From positions 21,070,521-21,134,520 of the forward strand of contig NC_067124.1 in assembly GCF_021347895.1 (NCBI RefSeq): 64,000 bases of DNA, read 5' to 3'. The notes under the pieces were generated by a model. It ran no database searches, was not told where the DNA came from, and worked only from the letters and a program-made list of their open reading frames with translations. Both the position numbers and the translations under genes were made by a program. The stretch comes from Acanthochromis polyacanthus. Its lineage: Eukaryota; Chordata; Actinopteri; Pomacentridae. This document shows positions 1 through 12,103 of this stretch, in pieces (position 1 is the first letter of the stretch; each line of letters starts with the position of its first letter).

Positions 1-171
1 AAATACAGTAATAATCCATTCAAAAATTGTCAGTCTAAAATTTATTATGGCATTTCATTCCACAGGCAAAACAAGCTACTTGTTCTACTAATGTCTACTG
101 TCACTGTTTAAAAAAAAACTGCAACTGCTCAATTTCCTTTTATGTAACCACCACAACTTTCACCTTCTTAC

Positions 172-3100
172 CTTGAACATGGCAGCCTGAGGACTGCCTA
201 GCTCATGAAAGGGTGTTTTGCCTGTTGCCATTTCTATGATAGTGCACCCTAGGGACCAGATGTCTGCTGGCTTCCCATAACCTCGAGGCCCTTGGTCTAT
301 AATCTCAGGGGCCATGTACTGAAGAGTTCCTATAGAAAAGTCACCAGAAAAGTAATTTAATACAGTTACTAGCCTGCAGGTATAAAAATTCAGTATATCC
401 TTTTAATGTATTTAAAAAGAGACATAAATGTCAGCCGCTCACCAGCAAACGTCTCAGTGCAGGGGTTAATCCCTGCTAACCGTTTAGAAGTTCCAAAATC
501 AGAGATCTTCAGCACGCCACTATAGGTGTTGATCAATACATTGTCGCCCTATAGGAGAGGCAAGACAAATACTACTATACTATACCAAGGTAAGTTGAAA
601 ATATTTTTGATATTTTAATAAGATGATTATTTGCCATTGGTTCTAGGGTTCTCTGCTCACCTTAATGTCTCTGTGGACTATCTGATTATCATGAAGGTAT
701 TTCAATCCCTCAAGGATCTGCTTGGTGTAGAAGATGATGGTGGCTTCATTGTCTTTCAGAGGACCCCATTTAGAGCGCAGAAGAGACGATAAACTTCCTA
801 GAAGCAGCAAAGCAAAATTTTAAGATCATATTATTTTTAGTTAAAGGTTTTTTTTTTTAAAGTTATTCCACACATGCACATGAAGGGATAGAAATGAACA
901 AAATGCTATTTCTACTTTTAATGTCACACTCAAAGACTAACTGTAAGGGAGTTATTCATCTTTATTTGTAACGTCAAACAAAGATATGGATTGAAATTGT
1001 TCACATTTCCAATGAAAGATTTCAAATGTCATTTTCTTACGATGACGTCATTGTCTGAAATGTTTTTCTGCAATGAACAGGAAGTCTTTGGATCCACCCA
1101 CTTCTTTAAAACTGGCTTCCAGTGACTGTTACACAATCACACATGCATTAACAAATCCAAACACATGATTTCCTTAATGCTTAATAAAGGGAGGATCGTG
1201 TTACAAAGTCACAATCCCTGTAGAACAGTCAGACAAGAAATGCAGACTTGAAGTCTGTGACAGTGTTTCCGTATGTTTTGGAATTTCCAAGCAACAAAGA
1301 AAGGGCTTCTGTCCAAGCCCTCAGTGCTCCAAAGAACAGTTCTTCCTAGTGACCTAATATTACTATGTGAGTGTGTAATTATTAGGTTGTACATTACATT
1401 GAAATTGAATGACGTATTTGTCAGAGCCGTTAGATGAATTAGTAATTCTTTCCACATCAAATGAAAGTGAAAATGCATCAGTACCTGCATAGGCAGAAAC
1501 AATTACTTAAGAATTTAACGAAATTGAAAGAAATTATGACACCACATCAAAAAGGCTTCCTTCCTGCCTTTATATGTATCATAACTAATTTTAAATACCA
1601 TCTGCTAATTCTAGTCAGACACACTACCAGAAAGTACAAAAACATTGCTTAAAAGTTTTAAATTATTAGAGCTGACTAATGTAATCTGGTAATGGATATT
1701 TACCCTTGATTGGTATCTCCTGCTAAAAGTATTAAAGTTTAAATCTTTTGCATTTTTACCTCCTGGCACTTCTTCCATGAAGATCTTGATAAAACCATCC
1801 TGACTGACAGAACCCAGGTACTGAACGATATTTCTGTGTTTAAGCCTCTTGTGTAGAGCTATCTCCTCGTGGAGCGGCTGGGAGTACCTGGGCAACACAA
1901 AGGCATAAAACTGTGATTGAAAGATTTTACAAAATCAACAATACAACATCCCATTACAGCTTTTATTTCAAAACATGCAGAAACCCTGTGGCATGCAGAA
2001 ATTGTGTTTCTTGGGTAAACAAATCCACACAAACAACTGCTTAAATCTGGTGTTTCAAAACACTCTCATTTTAAATAAATCACCATTATGGGTCAAACAG
2101 TACAGCAGAAGCTTACCTAAATTGTGTCAACTGTATTTTAAGCTGAATTTCCTCTCTGATACATACAGGGTATACAGCATTTATTAGATAAAATGAAACT
2201 TTTCTGAAAACTGCCATTAATATATAGGAGGTACAAAGAATGTAAGTGTTACTAAATGATCAGGTTTGTCTTTGAAGTAAAGAAATGTGAAAGTCTGTGG
2301 GATGCTATTGCTTAACTTCCCACTTTAAAAGCTCAAAAAAACCATTAGCTGATATTGTAGAGGATTCCTTTGGATTCCTCTTGTAGATACACATGCCCCC
2401 CAAATAGCAAAACTGTTGATGGCGTAACAAAGCAAAAATGGAAAGTCTAAACCCTCATTCATCTACCCAAATGTCCCTAAAAAGCACTGGGGAGCTGACA
2501 ACGCTACAGAGTGTGATCTCTGCCAAATCCCTTCCCGTTAAGGAGATTGTCTGAAGACCATTAGAGAAACAGTGCAGCTTAGAATTCCCGAGGGAAAGAT
2601 GACTGAATAGAAAACATGTTTCTCATACGTGCTGTCTTTCTCAGGGATCTCCTTGATGGCGATGCGTACTTGGTTGCTCAGGTCTCGTCCTGCGTAAACA
2701 ACACCATACGTCCCTTTACCAAGAACCACCTTGTTGCCATTCTCGTTGGTCTCATAGATGTACTGCAGAATAAGATGAAGACAGCATGAAAGAATACGGA
2801 GTGGCTGGATGTGAAGTGTCAGCAGAACTGTGAGGAATTTCACAAGAGAAGGAGAAATGCGCAAAGAAAGAGGTAGCAAGTGAGATGTAAAATAGAGCCT
2901 GCGCTGCATCAGAGGAATAAAGGACTGTGACTGACCTCTAGAATTCCTTCAGTTAGATGTTCGAGGTCATGAGGATTGTCTTCAGCCTGCTGAAGCAGGG
3001 AGTTCACCAACTCGCAGAAACTATCAAGAAAACATTGAGAGAAGACATTAATGTAGATGAGAATATCTGGAGTTTCAGTGAATGTCAGTTCAAGTTAAGA

Positions 3101-6100
3101 GAACACAAATAGCCAAAGATTTAACTGTGGGTTTTTGCCACAGAATTTACCCATAAGGGCAAGTGTCCAGTTTGTGAGAGAAATTCCCCTTTTCCTAGAA
3201 TAACCAGTGCACAGACTGAACCTGAGCTTGTTTGTGTTTTTTTTTCACAACAAGACACACAAATGCATGTACCTCTTATAGAATTGACATTAATCAGGCA
3301 TAGATGATTTAGTATAAAAGCTCAGTCTCAGTTATAAATGAGAAACCTGTTATCCCCACCCCAACCACTCCCACAACCCCCCTCAGCCCCACTCTCACTC
3401 CAACCGGTCGAGGCAGATGGCCGCCTTCCCTGAGCTGCTTCTGTCTGGGGTTTGTTTTTTTTTCCTCCCTGTTAAATGTGTGGCTTTTTGCTTCCTTCCC
3501 ACTGTTGCCAACTGCTTGTTCACAGGAAATCCAAAGAGAATTTAGTTATTTTGGTTTTCTGATCAGAATTTGTAAGGTCTTCCTCTTTGTATATTAGGTG
3601 CCATGAGATGACTATGTTGTGAATTAGTGCTATATAAATACAACTGAATTGAACTGAAGCATGCTACCAATGCCTGTCTGTTTCCAATATTGATAAATCT
3701 GGCACTACATTAAAACCACCTTCCAAATATTGTGTAGGTTACCGCCATGCCACAAAAACAGCTCAGGATCATCAGGCCATGGCCATGAGACCTCTGGGGA
3801 CATGCTGTGGGTCGCTAGCAACAGATTTTTTTTGTGGATCTGGCTTCTACAGGCACATCCTTTTAATGCTCCATCAAACTGGGATCTTGGTAGTTTGGAG
3901 ACCAGGCCAATGCCTCGGGCTCTATGTTGTTTCTGGCACCAATCCTGAGTAGTCTTTGTTTTGTGGTGGGTCACACTATCATGCTGGGGGAGACCTTGCC
4001 ATAGGGAGTGTGTTTGATGTGGGACAATGTCAACGTGGGTGGAATGAACACATGCAGTAACATCCACATAAATGCCGTTAACCAAGGTCGAGTCCATGTT
4101 CAGGCCTTCTCAGTATCCACTGTCTGACCCACACAACTCTGTCTCTCCTTCTCTCTTTTCTCCTTCTGTCAACAGCTTGTTGCAATCTGAGGAGGTTCTG
4201 ATTCTGCTGCTGGACTAGTGCACCAATCATAGCAAGTCTCTCAGCATCCATGGTGATACAGTTTTACTGTAACTTTGAGCAAATTCGATATAGATGAGGT
4301 CTGAACTCAGCGGCAGCTCGATTCCAAATGAGCTCCTGGTCCATTTCTCCCCGTATTTATAGCCAAATTCTGGTCCCGCTCCGACACCTCTATACCAACG
4401 CCAAACCAAAGTTCATCGCCGCCATGGATCGCTGCTTCAACGCCCGACACCGTTCCAGCAACCCCGTGTCCGCTCGTAAAACGCTTACAATTGCTCCACC
4501 GAAGTTTGTGCAACGTTTAATCGCCGCCCGGGCAACGCTGGCGAAGCAGCGGTGGTCCAGCGTTCAAGATTTCTGCGTTGGCCTAGCGGACCCAAGCGTC
4601 CACGAACTTGCGTCTGGCGGTGCCAAACTTTGACTGGGCGTTGGTGGAGCGGGGGTGAACTTTGCCGGGGCGGAAAATTGCCCCATCCTCCTCGCTCGCA
4701 ATATTTTGTGCAGCTCATAACTTTCGGAGCGGTAGGAGGGCTCCTCCAGAAACATCAGCGGTGGCCGAACGTATACGGCGTTGCTTTAACGGGGGCCAAC
4801 TTCTGTTAAACGGTAGTGAACAGTTACGAGCGGTGATGAATTTTTTTCACCGCTCCAGGAACGCTCCAGCAAAGTTCGGGCGGTGTGACCGGGCCTTTAA
4901 CGAGATGATCAATACTGACACTTGTCTGTGGTTTTAATGCTGTGGCTGATCAGTGTATATTGGTTTTGACTGACAATTTTTTTTTCATATGAGATTCCTC
5001 AGTAAAACTGTACATTATTCTGACCAGGAACCTGATTGGTCATGTAGACACAACCTTTGTTTGTTGCCTCAAATGAATGAGTCAGTGTAAATCACAAAAA
5101 TAAATTCCAGCATTGTTTCATCGCTACTAGCTACAGTTAACATGTAAGTACGCAGGCAGTTTCAATTTTACTTTAGTTTGTTTGGAAAGAGTTCCAACGA
5201 AAACAATCCTGAGAAGGCAGGATGTTGTAATCTGAGAAAAGTAAATCATTTAGCAATGCTTTGAGTAGCACAAACAAAACTGAGTTCACTCACAGCAGAG
5301 GTTACAGCAGTTACCCTCACAACTGAATCTATCTGTAGTGCGAGATGGCAGTGGAGGCTAGACAATTTTTTTTCTGTGCATGCGTGATTTGGGTCAAGTG
5401 GCTTTTGAAGCAAGAGTAAAAAAGAAAAATTAAAAATTGCCCTAAGGGGATTTCTGAGAGGGCAATAAAGGAAATATGACTCATAGAGAGTTATTACATC
5501 ACACTTCGTCTGGAAAAGCTGGTTTGCCTGTTTCCCCGTTGACATCCTAATAATCTTCCTCCACCCTGCACTGATGGTCTGTTTACGTTTATCAGGCCAG
5601 TCAGTTGGTCAGTGAACAAGTCATCCACACGACCTCACACACACGCATAAACACAAACAAACCGCCTTGCTGTGTCTTCGTAAATCTAATAGCCACTCAC
5701 CCTTTACAGTGACTCTCAGAGGGGAAGCAGAGCTGGAAGTCATCGGAGTTGTAGTGGACATAGAGGAAGCAGCTCCGCTCATCGATCTTTGAAGCACTTC
5801 AGAGAGACAGAAGCAAATACATACTGGAATTAGTCAAAGCTCCATTGTATTTGTTTAGATAATCCGTATGGAAATGGGATTCTGCTGAACACACTAGACA
5901 CTGTCGCAGTCACTACACAGTCTTTATCTGTTAAGCCCATTCTGTTGTATTGAAGCAATGGCAAATGTTTGATTTCTAGAGTACGCTTTAGGTAAATGAA
6001 TGGGGAGCAATGTCATTAAATCATTAACGCAGATGAAAAGGAAGAACCCACTCCGATAGAAAAGGCGCTTTTCACCTTTCCGCAGTGATACCAGTCTGAT

Positions 6101-9100
6101 GAAATTGTTTGGGTGTTATAAGCTGCCCAGCACCTGATGGTTTTGGGTATTTGCTAAAAATTGCCCAAGCGGCAAATTCGCAGACAAGACAAGGTTAAAA
6201 TACACAGTAACAATGCTGAGTAGGCACAAGGGAATATGCAGAAAGCACAGAAACAAAGAAGCAAAGCATTAAACTATATTGACATAACAGAAATCTGACG
6301 GTTTGCCAAGGTTCCCCAGACAACCCGCACGTTTTGAGTCCTTTGGCTTTGCTGTAGGCTCGGACACACCCAGAACTGAGAGGAGATGTTTGCACATACT
6401 GTACTCCACTTACCTCACTCCCCGTATTGCAGATGCTGGGAAAGTCCACTGGTGTAAGCCTTTCTGTAGAATTAAAGACAAATTTAAAACACGTAACACT
6501 TTCAATACAATGGTCATGCACATGGCAAGCCAGCTTCAATTTGCATAGAGCTACATAATACATTCAAAAACCTAATAACCCTGTGGCAGCGTGGAAAGTT
6601 GCTTTTTAAAACACACAATGACACTCCCCAGTTTAAACTCTCGCTGGCCCAAAAATTAATAGCTATTGATATGACAAGACTATTTTTTCCTTTCATCATG
6701 CAATATATTCTACATTCTGTAGGTATGGTATGTACACAGACACAAAGGTATTTTCTCCAGGAGTAGTGAGACCTACATACCTTTAGGGTTGTGACGTGTT
6801 TTAACTGGACAGTGCGACTTTCATCTTCCTCACTAACACAGACAATAGCTGGTTGGAGGACTTTGCTGGGCTCCAGAATGAGTACCTGAAACACAGCAAT
6901 CCACAATTCAAACCCCAAATAAGCAGAGGTGTGTCCTGTTGTATATTTTCGCATTAAGGTTTTTAGTTTATTGCTACGGTAAGTGCTAAACTAATCCATG
7001 TTGTCTTACTGGGCAGCGGTCTGTTGAGATGGTGGGTTTGCAGGTCTGCAAAAGCAGCTCCATCCAGAAGTCCACTATTTCTTGTTTAGGAGATCTAACC
7101 TCTGGCAGCTTGGCAAACTGACGGTACAGTATGTATGTCTCCATAATGGATGCCACAAACCTGAAACAAATGTGAATTTTTTAGTCCCAATAAAATGAAT
7201 ATAAAATAAGTATGTATCCTTCTAAATACTTTCTAATCCACAAGATATTTTGAAATCAAGTAATTAAATAAAACAAATATATCCTGGTAAATGAATCTTG
7301 ATGATTAACGCCTGGACCTGCATGGCCACAGCTTATCAAGAGTGGGTCCTAAAGCCTCACCAAATAGGAGCCTTGAGTCTGTAGAGCTTCTCAGAGGCCT
7401 CAATGACTTTTCTGTGTTCACGAGCGAGGATGTTTGCTCCGAGGTAGAATCCTACATCCCAGTAGTCCTTCATCTTCTCCAAACTACCCTTTCTCCCAAG
7501 CAGGGTGCTTATAGTCACACCTAGACATCAACATAACAGCATGAATCAAATAGCTTATTAACAAATGAACAGATGTTGGTTCTGTGCAATAACTACAAGT
7601 TCATTTAACTTCCAGTGTTGAGATAAAGCAGAAACAAAGCACTACAGCGTTTTTATGTGCTTACACACTCATTGACACAAAATCAACCAAAATGAATGCA
7701 ATATTGCATAGACTTGAATTGATAACTCTATCCAAAAGACAAGTATGGACTTCAGCATCTCCTGACACAGTATGTACAGTGATATGTAGAAATGTCCTCT
7801 TTGAAATGCAATAATTTTCAAAATCTCAGTGACATGAAAAATCTCTAAAACGCTTTATTTTATCCAGCTTATATATGAAGAACACGTGAAATGCCACCAA
7901 TATCATATATCAATTAGCACTGTGGATAGCAAAGTTTTGAAGTTCATACCCCTATAGGTTAAAGAGTAATATGAAGGTAATATCATAAATCTGTTGGCAA
8001 TAAACATACATTGCGCTAAGATTATCCAAGCAGGCTTTTGTAATAAATCATTTCCTTGGTGGAAAAAGAAAAAGCATGAAGCACCTATTTTGCGCAGTTC
8101 AATAGAAGTCTCGAATTCATGGCCAGCTGCCATCAAGAGGACCACGTTGTTGATGCCTGAGTGAATGGTTGGCTCTGTCTCAAAAGCTTTTCCATACCTG
8201 ACAAATAATGTGTAGAAATAATGGATGTCAGACAGGGAGCAATAAGTACATCTGTAAAATAACAAAACATTAACTGCTACAGTCACAAAAACAATTAGTC
8301 TTTAATTGGGTGCAGGTTTGCACGAACAGACTAACAAACAACCAAATGGATTGTACCAATAGCCGGCCTGGTCTCTGCTGCGCTGGTCAGTGAACCCTGA
8401 GTTCATGAATATGTCTTTGTAGATCCGTCCACACAGGCAGTAGACGTCTGATGCCACCTTATTTGCCGACTCCACAATGGGGAGAATTAATTCCAAAGCC
8501 TTTGCACGATCTCCAGGGTGACTCCTCCTAGCAGGGGAAAATGTGATGATGTCAACAATGGTGCAGCTTTCACAAAGCCCTATATATCTTGCATACATAC
8601 AAAGTAAATAAAGGCTACACAACGGGAATGAACAAAAAGCTGAAACTAGAGAGGGGGAGCTGACAATTGTCTAACTATGTTGGCAGGATTATACTAAGCA
8701 AATCCAGATGCAATATCAATCACGTGAGTACCTGTTTAGAGCAAATATATAGTGAAACTTGATATTCTGATGTCTTGTTATCAGGCACATTGGCAGGTTG
8801 TTTAGAGTCTCCACCAGTTTGATCATGGCATCATAGTCCTGACAAAAAAAGGGTGCAGAAACACAATGGATTGTCTACCACGCTGACATGAAATACTTTA
8901 CATTATTGCAATATTTATTAACAAAATCACTTCAAACCTCAACAGCCATTTTTGTTCAGAATAAAAAGAAAATTTAATCTTGGGATTTGGTTAACTGCTG
9001 TTTAACAGGGGTTAGAATCACAGCATAACCTACAACACCCACAATAACAATGGTATTATGATACAGTGTTCTGCAATACTCAATACACTGCAAGAAAATC

Positions 9101-10936
9101 ATCTATGATATGTCATACGTGTGTAATTATAGAAGAAAAAAGGCAAAATGGAGAAATTATGTTTGTTGCTTGAAGACACAGATTTGCCCAAATAATGTCC
9201 ACAACAGTATGTCTTTAGATCTTTTACACGTTTCATACGTAGACATTTACTACACACAGAGACGTATAAATACATACCTGTATGTCCCTGTAGGACAACA
9301 ACAGGTTCATAACTATATCAGGGGTGAGCAGCTCGACACTATCCAATCGTTTCTGGATGCGGCTCAACTCCTCACTCAGGGCTTGTCCACTGAACCTCTC
9401 CCGTGCAATACGAATCTCATGCCTGATTGACTCCCGAAAGTATTCACTGTCAGAGAAGGCATAACATTGCACACTTTCATAATCTCCAAGAAATCTGACA
9501 AGCAGGTGTGGAAAACTGCCTCATAAGCATATACTGTTTCTGACAAAGCACATGGTGATGGCGAACAGAGCCCTGCAGTTCTTGCCTGACCTGGACTGAA
9601 TGTGCACGTTGTTCAGCAGATGCACCAGTCTCTCCACCAGCGGGGTCAGCAGGGGCTCCAGCTGGAAACTAGGCTGCATCAACTCTTTAATACAAGTCAT
9701 CATTGTGGCATCACAGGCAAACACTTTGCCCTGAGGTGACACCACGTAAGGGATGAAGGTGTAACTTCCACACTGCTCCTGAAGGAAGACAATGCATGCA
9801 TTATATGCCGGCAACTTTCAAGCACCTTTCAAAACACACAGTTACAAAGTGCTTAACAGTAAGAACAAATAGGATAAAACTTATTTTTGAACGATTTACT
9901 ATATTTATTATTCTTTTATAAATCATTAAAAGTTTAATTTGATCATATTTTTTTTATTTATTTATGCAATTCTCATTTGTGAATGATTTGAAAACTGAAT
10001 GTCTTTGTATTTTGCTGTTTGACTGGACAAAGAAAGACTAAGCTTCTGATGAATTGCATTGCATTGTTACAGAGTAAAGATCAGCAGACTAACCAATAAT
10101 GAAATATTTATTAGCTGCAGCAGTGGCTGAATTAACATGGAAGGGAGCCTGGAGGCAACAACAAAGTGTAAGTGTCTAGTGACTGTCTCCACTTCTCTCA
10201 CTTCCATTAAGGGCAGTGCACGCATTAAGATGCACCTGAATGGAAACTCTTGGGCTCTACTGGGCCCAGAGGTGTTGCACACTCTGTAATCCAGTCAAAG
10301 CTGCAGCTTTAGTTTCACTATCACCAATTTATAACACACAAAAGCACGTGTTACCTTGACCGCCTGTAGATCACTATCCTGCTTGTAACAGTAGAGAATT
10401 ATGTTATTAGTCATACTGAAACTCTCTCTGACTCCAAGGTGGTAGAACAGAGAAGGTTGGCAGAAAGTGTCACTCATCTCCACCACTGCTACATCTGTGT
10501 GGGGAATTCAAAAGGGCGGGTGAGTTTGTGTAATTGGCGTAGAGCTGCGCATATGTGTCATCCAAATTACCCTCCAGTCAGCATGCCTGCACTTGCCTGC
10601 GTTGTAGAAACTATCCAGGATGTCTGTAGTTCCCAGTGATATCCTCTCGAAAGAAATGCTTTTAAAAGCAGCGTGCGCGTCCGCACAGGCTTCCTTGAGG
10701 CATTTTAGCGACAAGTTCTCCTCAGTTTGCGGCACCGATGCGTCCTCGTTGACAATGTAAGCCACGGACACCGCTCTGCTCCGACTTCGTGGAGAGATGA
10801 TCGGTTTACCGGAGCCGCTGCTGACACTCAGCTCCATGGCCAGAGAGTCCTGCCACAAACTCCCAGCTGACACCCAAACTGGATCCCTCCTCTTCACCTC
10901 TCGCAGGCTCATTCGCCTGCGCTCCGACGTATACAT
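172..10936 (-). CDS. map3k6: MAP3K6 / ASK2 apoptosis signal-regulating kinase (5' 18 coding exons; 3' end outside window)
   Basis: Serine/threonine MAP3K of the ASK family, acting in the cytosol upstream of MKK4/7-JNK and MKK3/6-p38. Coding exons in translation order: 10597-10936, 10355-10494, 9591-9778, 9278-9446, 8732-8838, 8357-8527, 8085-8197, 7361-7520, 7010-7160, 6781-6885, 6414-6463, 5701-5796, 2936-3020, 2629-2762, 1760-1887, 661-797, 443-548, 172-329. They join in frame to 846 codons. The start ATG at 10936 follows an in-frame TAA. Residues 1-625 are the ASK N-terminal and central regulatory region ([34 protein letters not shown]). The kinase begins near 637: GKGTYG at 640-645, Lys662, HRD 754-756, DFG 775-777, APE 800-802. 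[12 protein letters not shown] and EEVPGG match ASK2 rather than ASK1 or MAP3K15 from memory, and the human gene shares 1p with the neighbours. The first intron has a GC donor. The C-terminal tail is off the left edge. Confidence 0.9.
2629..2762 (-). other. map3k6: map3k6 exon carrying the kinase glycine loop and ATP lysine
   Basis: This exon encodes residues 626 to about 670, with the glycine-rich loop [11 protein letters not shown] and the invariant lysine in [11 protein letters not shown]. It is bounded by clean GT and AG sites. The 134-bp length keeps frame with its neighbours: it ends with AC, which is completed to ACG by the next exon at 1760-1887. Confidence 0.93.
3684..4963. mobile_element. 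DNA transposon relic with inverted termini and an internal insertion
   Basis: The ends are inverted repeats. CATTAAAACCAC at 3708-3719 is the exact reverse complement of 4928-4939, and similarity extends outward to about 3684 and 4963 (CCAATAT...TGAT...). The left arm to about 4110 resembles a very common fish transposon family in reverse orientation (accession not recalled). Reading frames are broken. The block from about 4110 to 4910 differs in composition and looks like a later insertion. It lies in a map3k6 intron. Confidence 0.6.
4110..4912 (-). mobile_element. CpG-rich insertion, possibly PIF/Harbinger-derived
   Basis: This GC- and CpG-rich block sits inside an AT-rich transposon relic. 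On the minus strand near 4170-4252 a short frame reads [19 protein letters not shown], in the style of transposase or Myb-like N-termini of fish Harbinger elements. The right end finishes with the reverse complement of GGCCCGGTCACACCGCCC (about 4878-4895), a plausible terminal repeat, but no matching left terminus is evident. Several overlapping ORFs here are short, mutually shadowing and without recognisable domains. The family assignment is tentative. Confidence 0.35.
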
Positions 10937-11300
10937 TTTGTGCCTTTATTCCGCAGCTGGATCTCAATGCATGTCCTCAGTCCGGGCAACTTCCATTAAG
11001 AAACGCACAGTTGCTTGATCTCGTAGTTCCCCAGGTGACTCTTCACCTCCGTTCAGATATCCACTAACATTCCCAGTACTCCTCTCCACTTGACCCGCCC
11101 TCCTCTCCTCCCAGCTCCGCTCCGCCCGCTGGCACTTTGAAACTGTTTTCCTCTGACTCGACTCTCTCATGACCTCTGCTGTGAAGTTACTTTTCAGCAA
11201 GTACGCATTTCTCCACAAAACCAACGGGGTTCTGCACACTAATTCACTATCTTCTCTGTGTTCTTGTTGCATAGAATTAATCCCCCTTGTTGCTAAACTA
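10937..11300 (-). promoter_or_regulatory. map3k6 5' UTR and proximal promoter region
   Basis: This interval lies just upstream of the map3k6 start codon. It is more GC-rich than the flanking AT-rich DNA and has GC-box-like CCGCCC strings near 11095-11100 and 11122-11127. No TATA box is evident. The transcription start cannot be fixed from sequence alone. Confidence 0.4.
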
Positions 11301-12103
11301 TTATAAACTAAAAATAGACATGACGAAAATAAGATCTGAACTCACATGGATATTAATTATGATACAATTAATGTCTGATAATCTGATACAAATTAAAAAA
11401 AAATAAAGACTACAAGTAAAACTCAGAATATTTTTTCTGCTCTTTTTATTTACAGTACAAAAATGGAAATTTACTACGAATGCTTTTGAACAATAAAAAT
11501 AAAAGAAGTCTTTAAATACACACTGTAGCGGTGCAAAGAAACACACAAGAGCATCCTTTTTTTATGTTCCCTGCACTACAAAGCAAAAGAAAAAGGCAAT
11601 ATGCTCAAAAGTTTTATGTCTGTAATGTTTACTCTGACAGTAAGCAAAGCTTAATAAACATGACTCTGGAGCTCACATTCCAATGATGTAATGCACACTG
11701 ACATGTATAGCATGGACATACACGAGAAGCCGTGTTTAGCACTCAGTGATCTGACCAGGAAACATAATTACCTGTTGATGAGCAGGACATCTGTTATCTG
11801 GCACTGAGCACTTATAAGTTGTGAGCGCTGTCAGATGTAAGATCAGTCATGCATCACAAAGACATTACACAACAACCTGAGAATAGGAAGTCTGCTCTGA
11901 GACAGTTGGCAGGTTTAAGCAAGAGTTCAGTAATTACAGAATATACACTACAAAACAATCTTGTTCCATTTTTGTAATTAAATCTCCTATTTACCTGTTC
12001 GATTTATTGCTCCATTCCCTGCAAAAACACCCATTTGCTTTACTGACACCGATGAGGTTATCCAACCTGAATTAATTTTGCCAATATAACATTTGGGATC
12101 GAG
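10937..12103. other. Interval between map3k6 5' end and snip1 stop
   Basis: This 1.17-kb interval contains the map3k6 promoter side (to about 11300) and then AT-rich DNA that should include the snip1 3' UTR. A TTTATT on the plus strand near 12002-12007 could be a snip1 polyA signal on the minus strand, but others occur further left. No ORF here resembles a known protein. Confidence 0.4.

Larger units (their letters stand above)
3021..5700. other. Large map3k6 intron, mostly repeats
   Basis: Intron between the exons at 2936-3020 and 5701-5796. It holds a LINE/SINE-like tail at about 3585-3660 and a DNA transposon at about 3684-4963 with a CpG-rich internal insertion. The rest, 3021-3580 and 4965-5700, shows no recognisable feature. 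Confidence 0.6.

Noticed and set aside
4328..4937. Cluster of overlapping 60-100 aa ORFs on both strands
   Set aside because: They result from high GC and few stop codons in a mobile-element block. They overlap each other on both strands and no family motif is visible.
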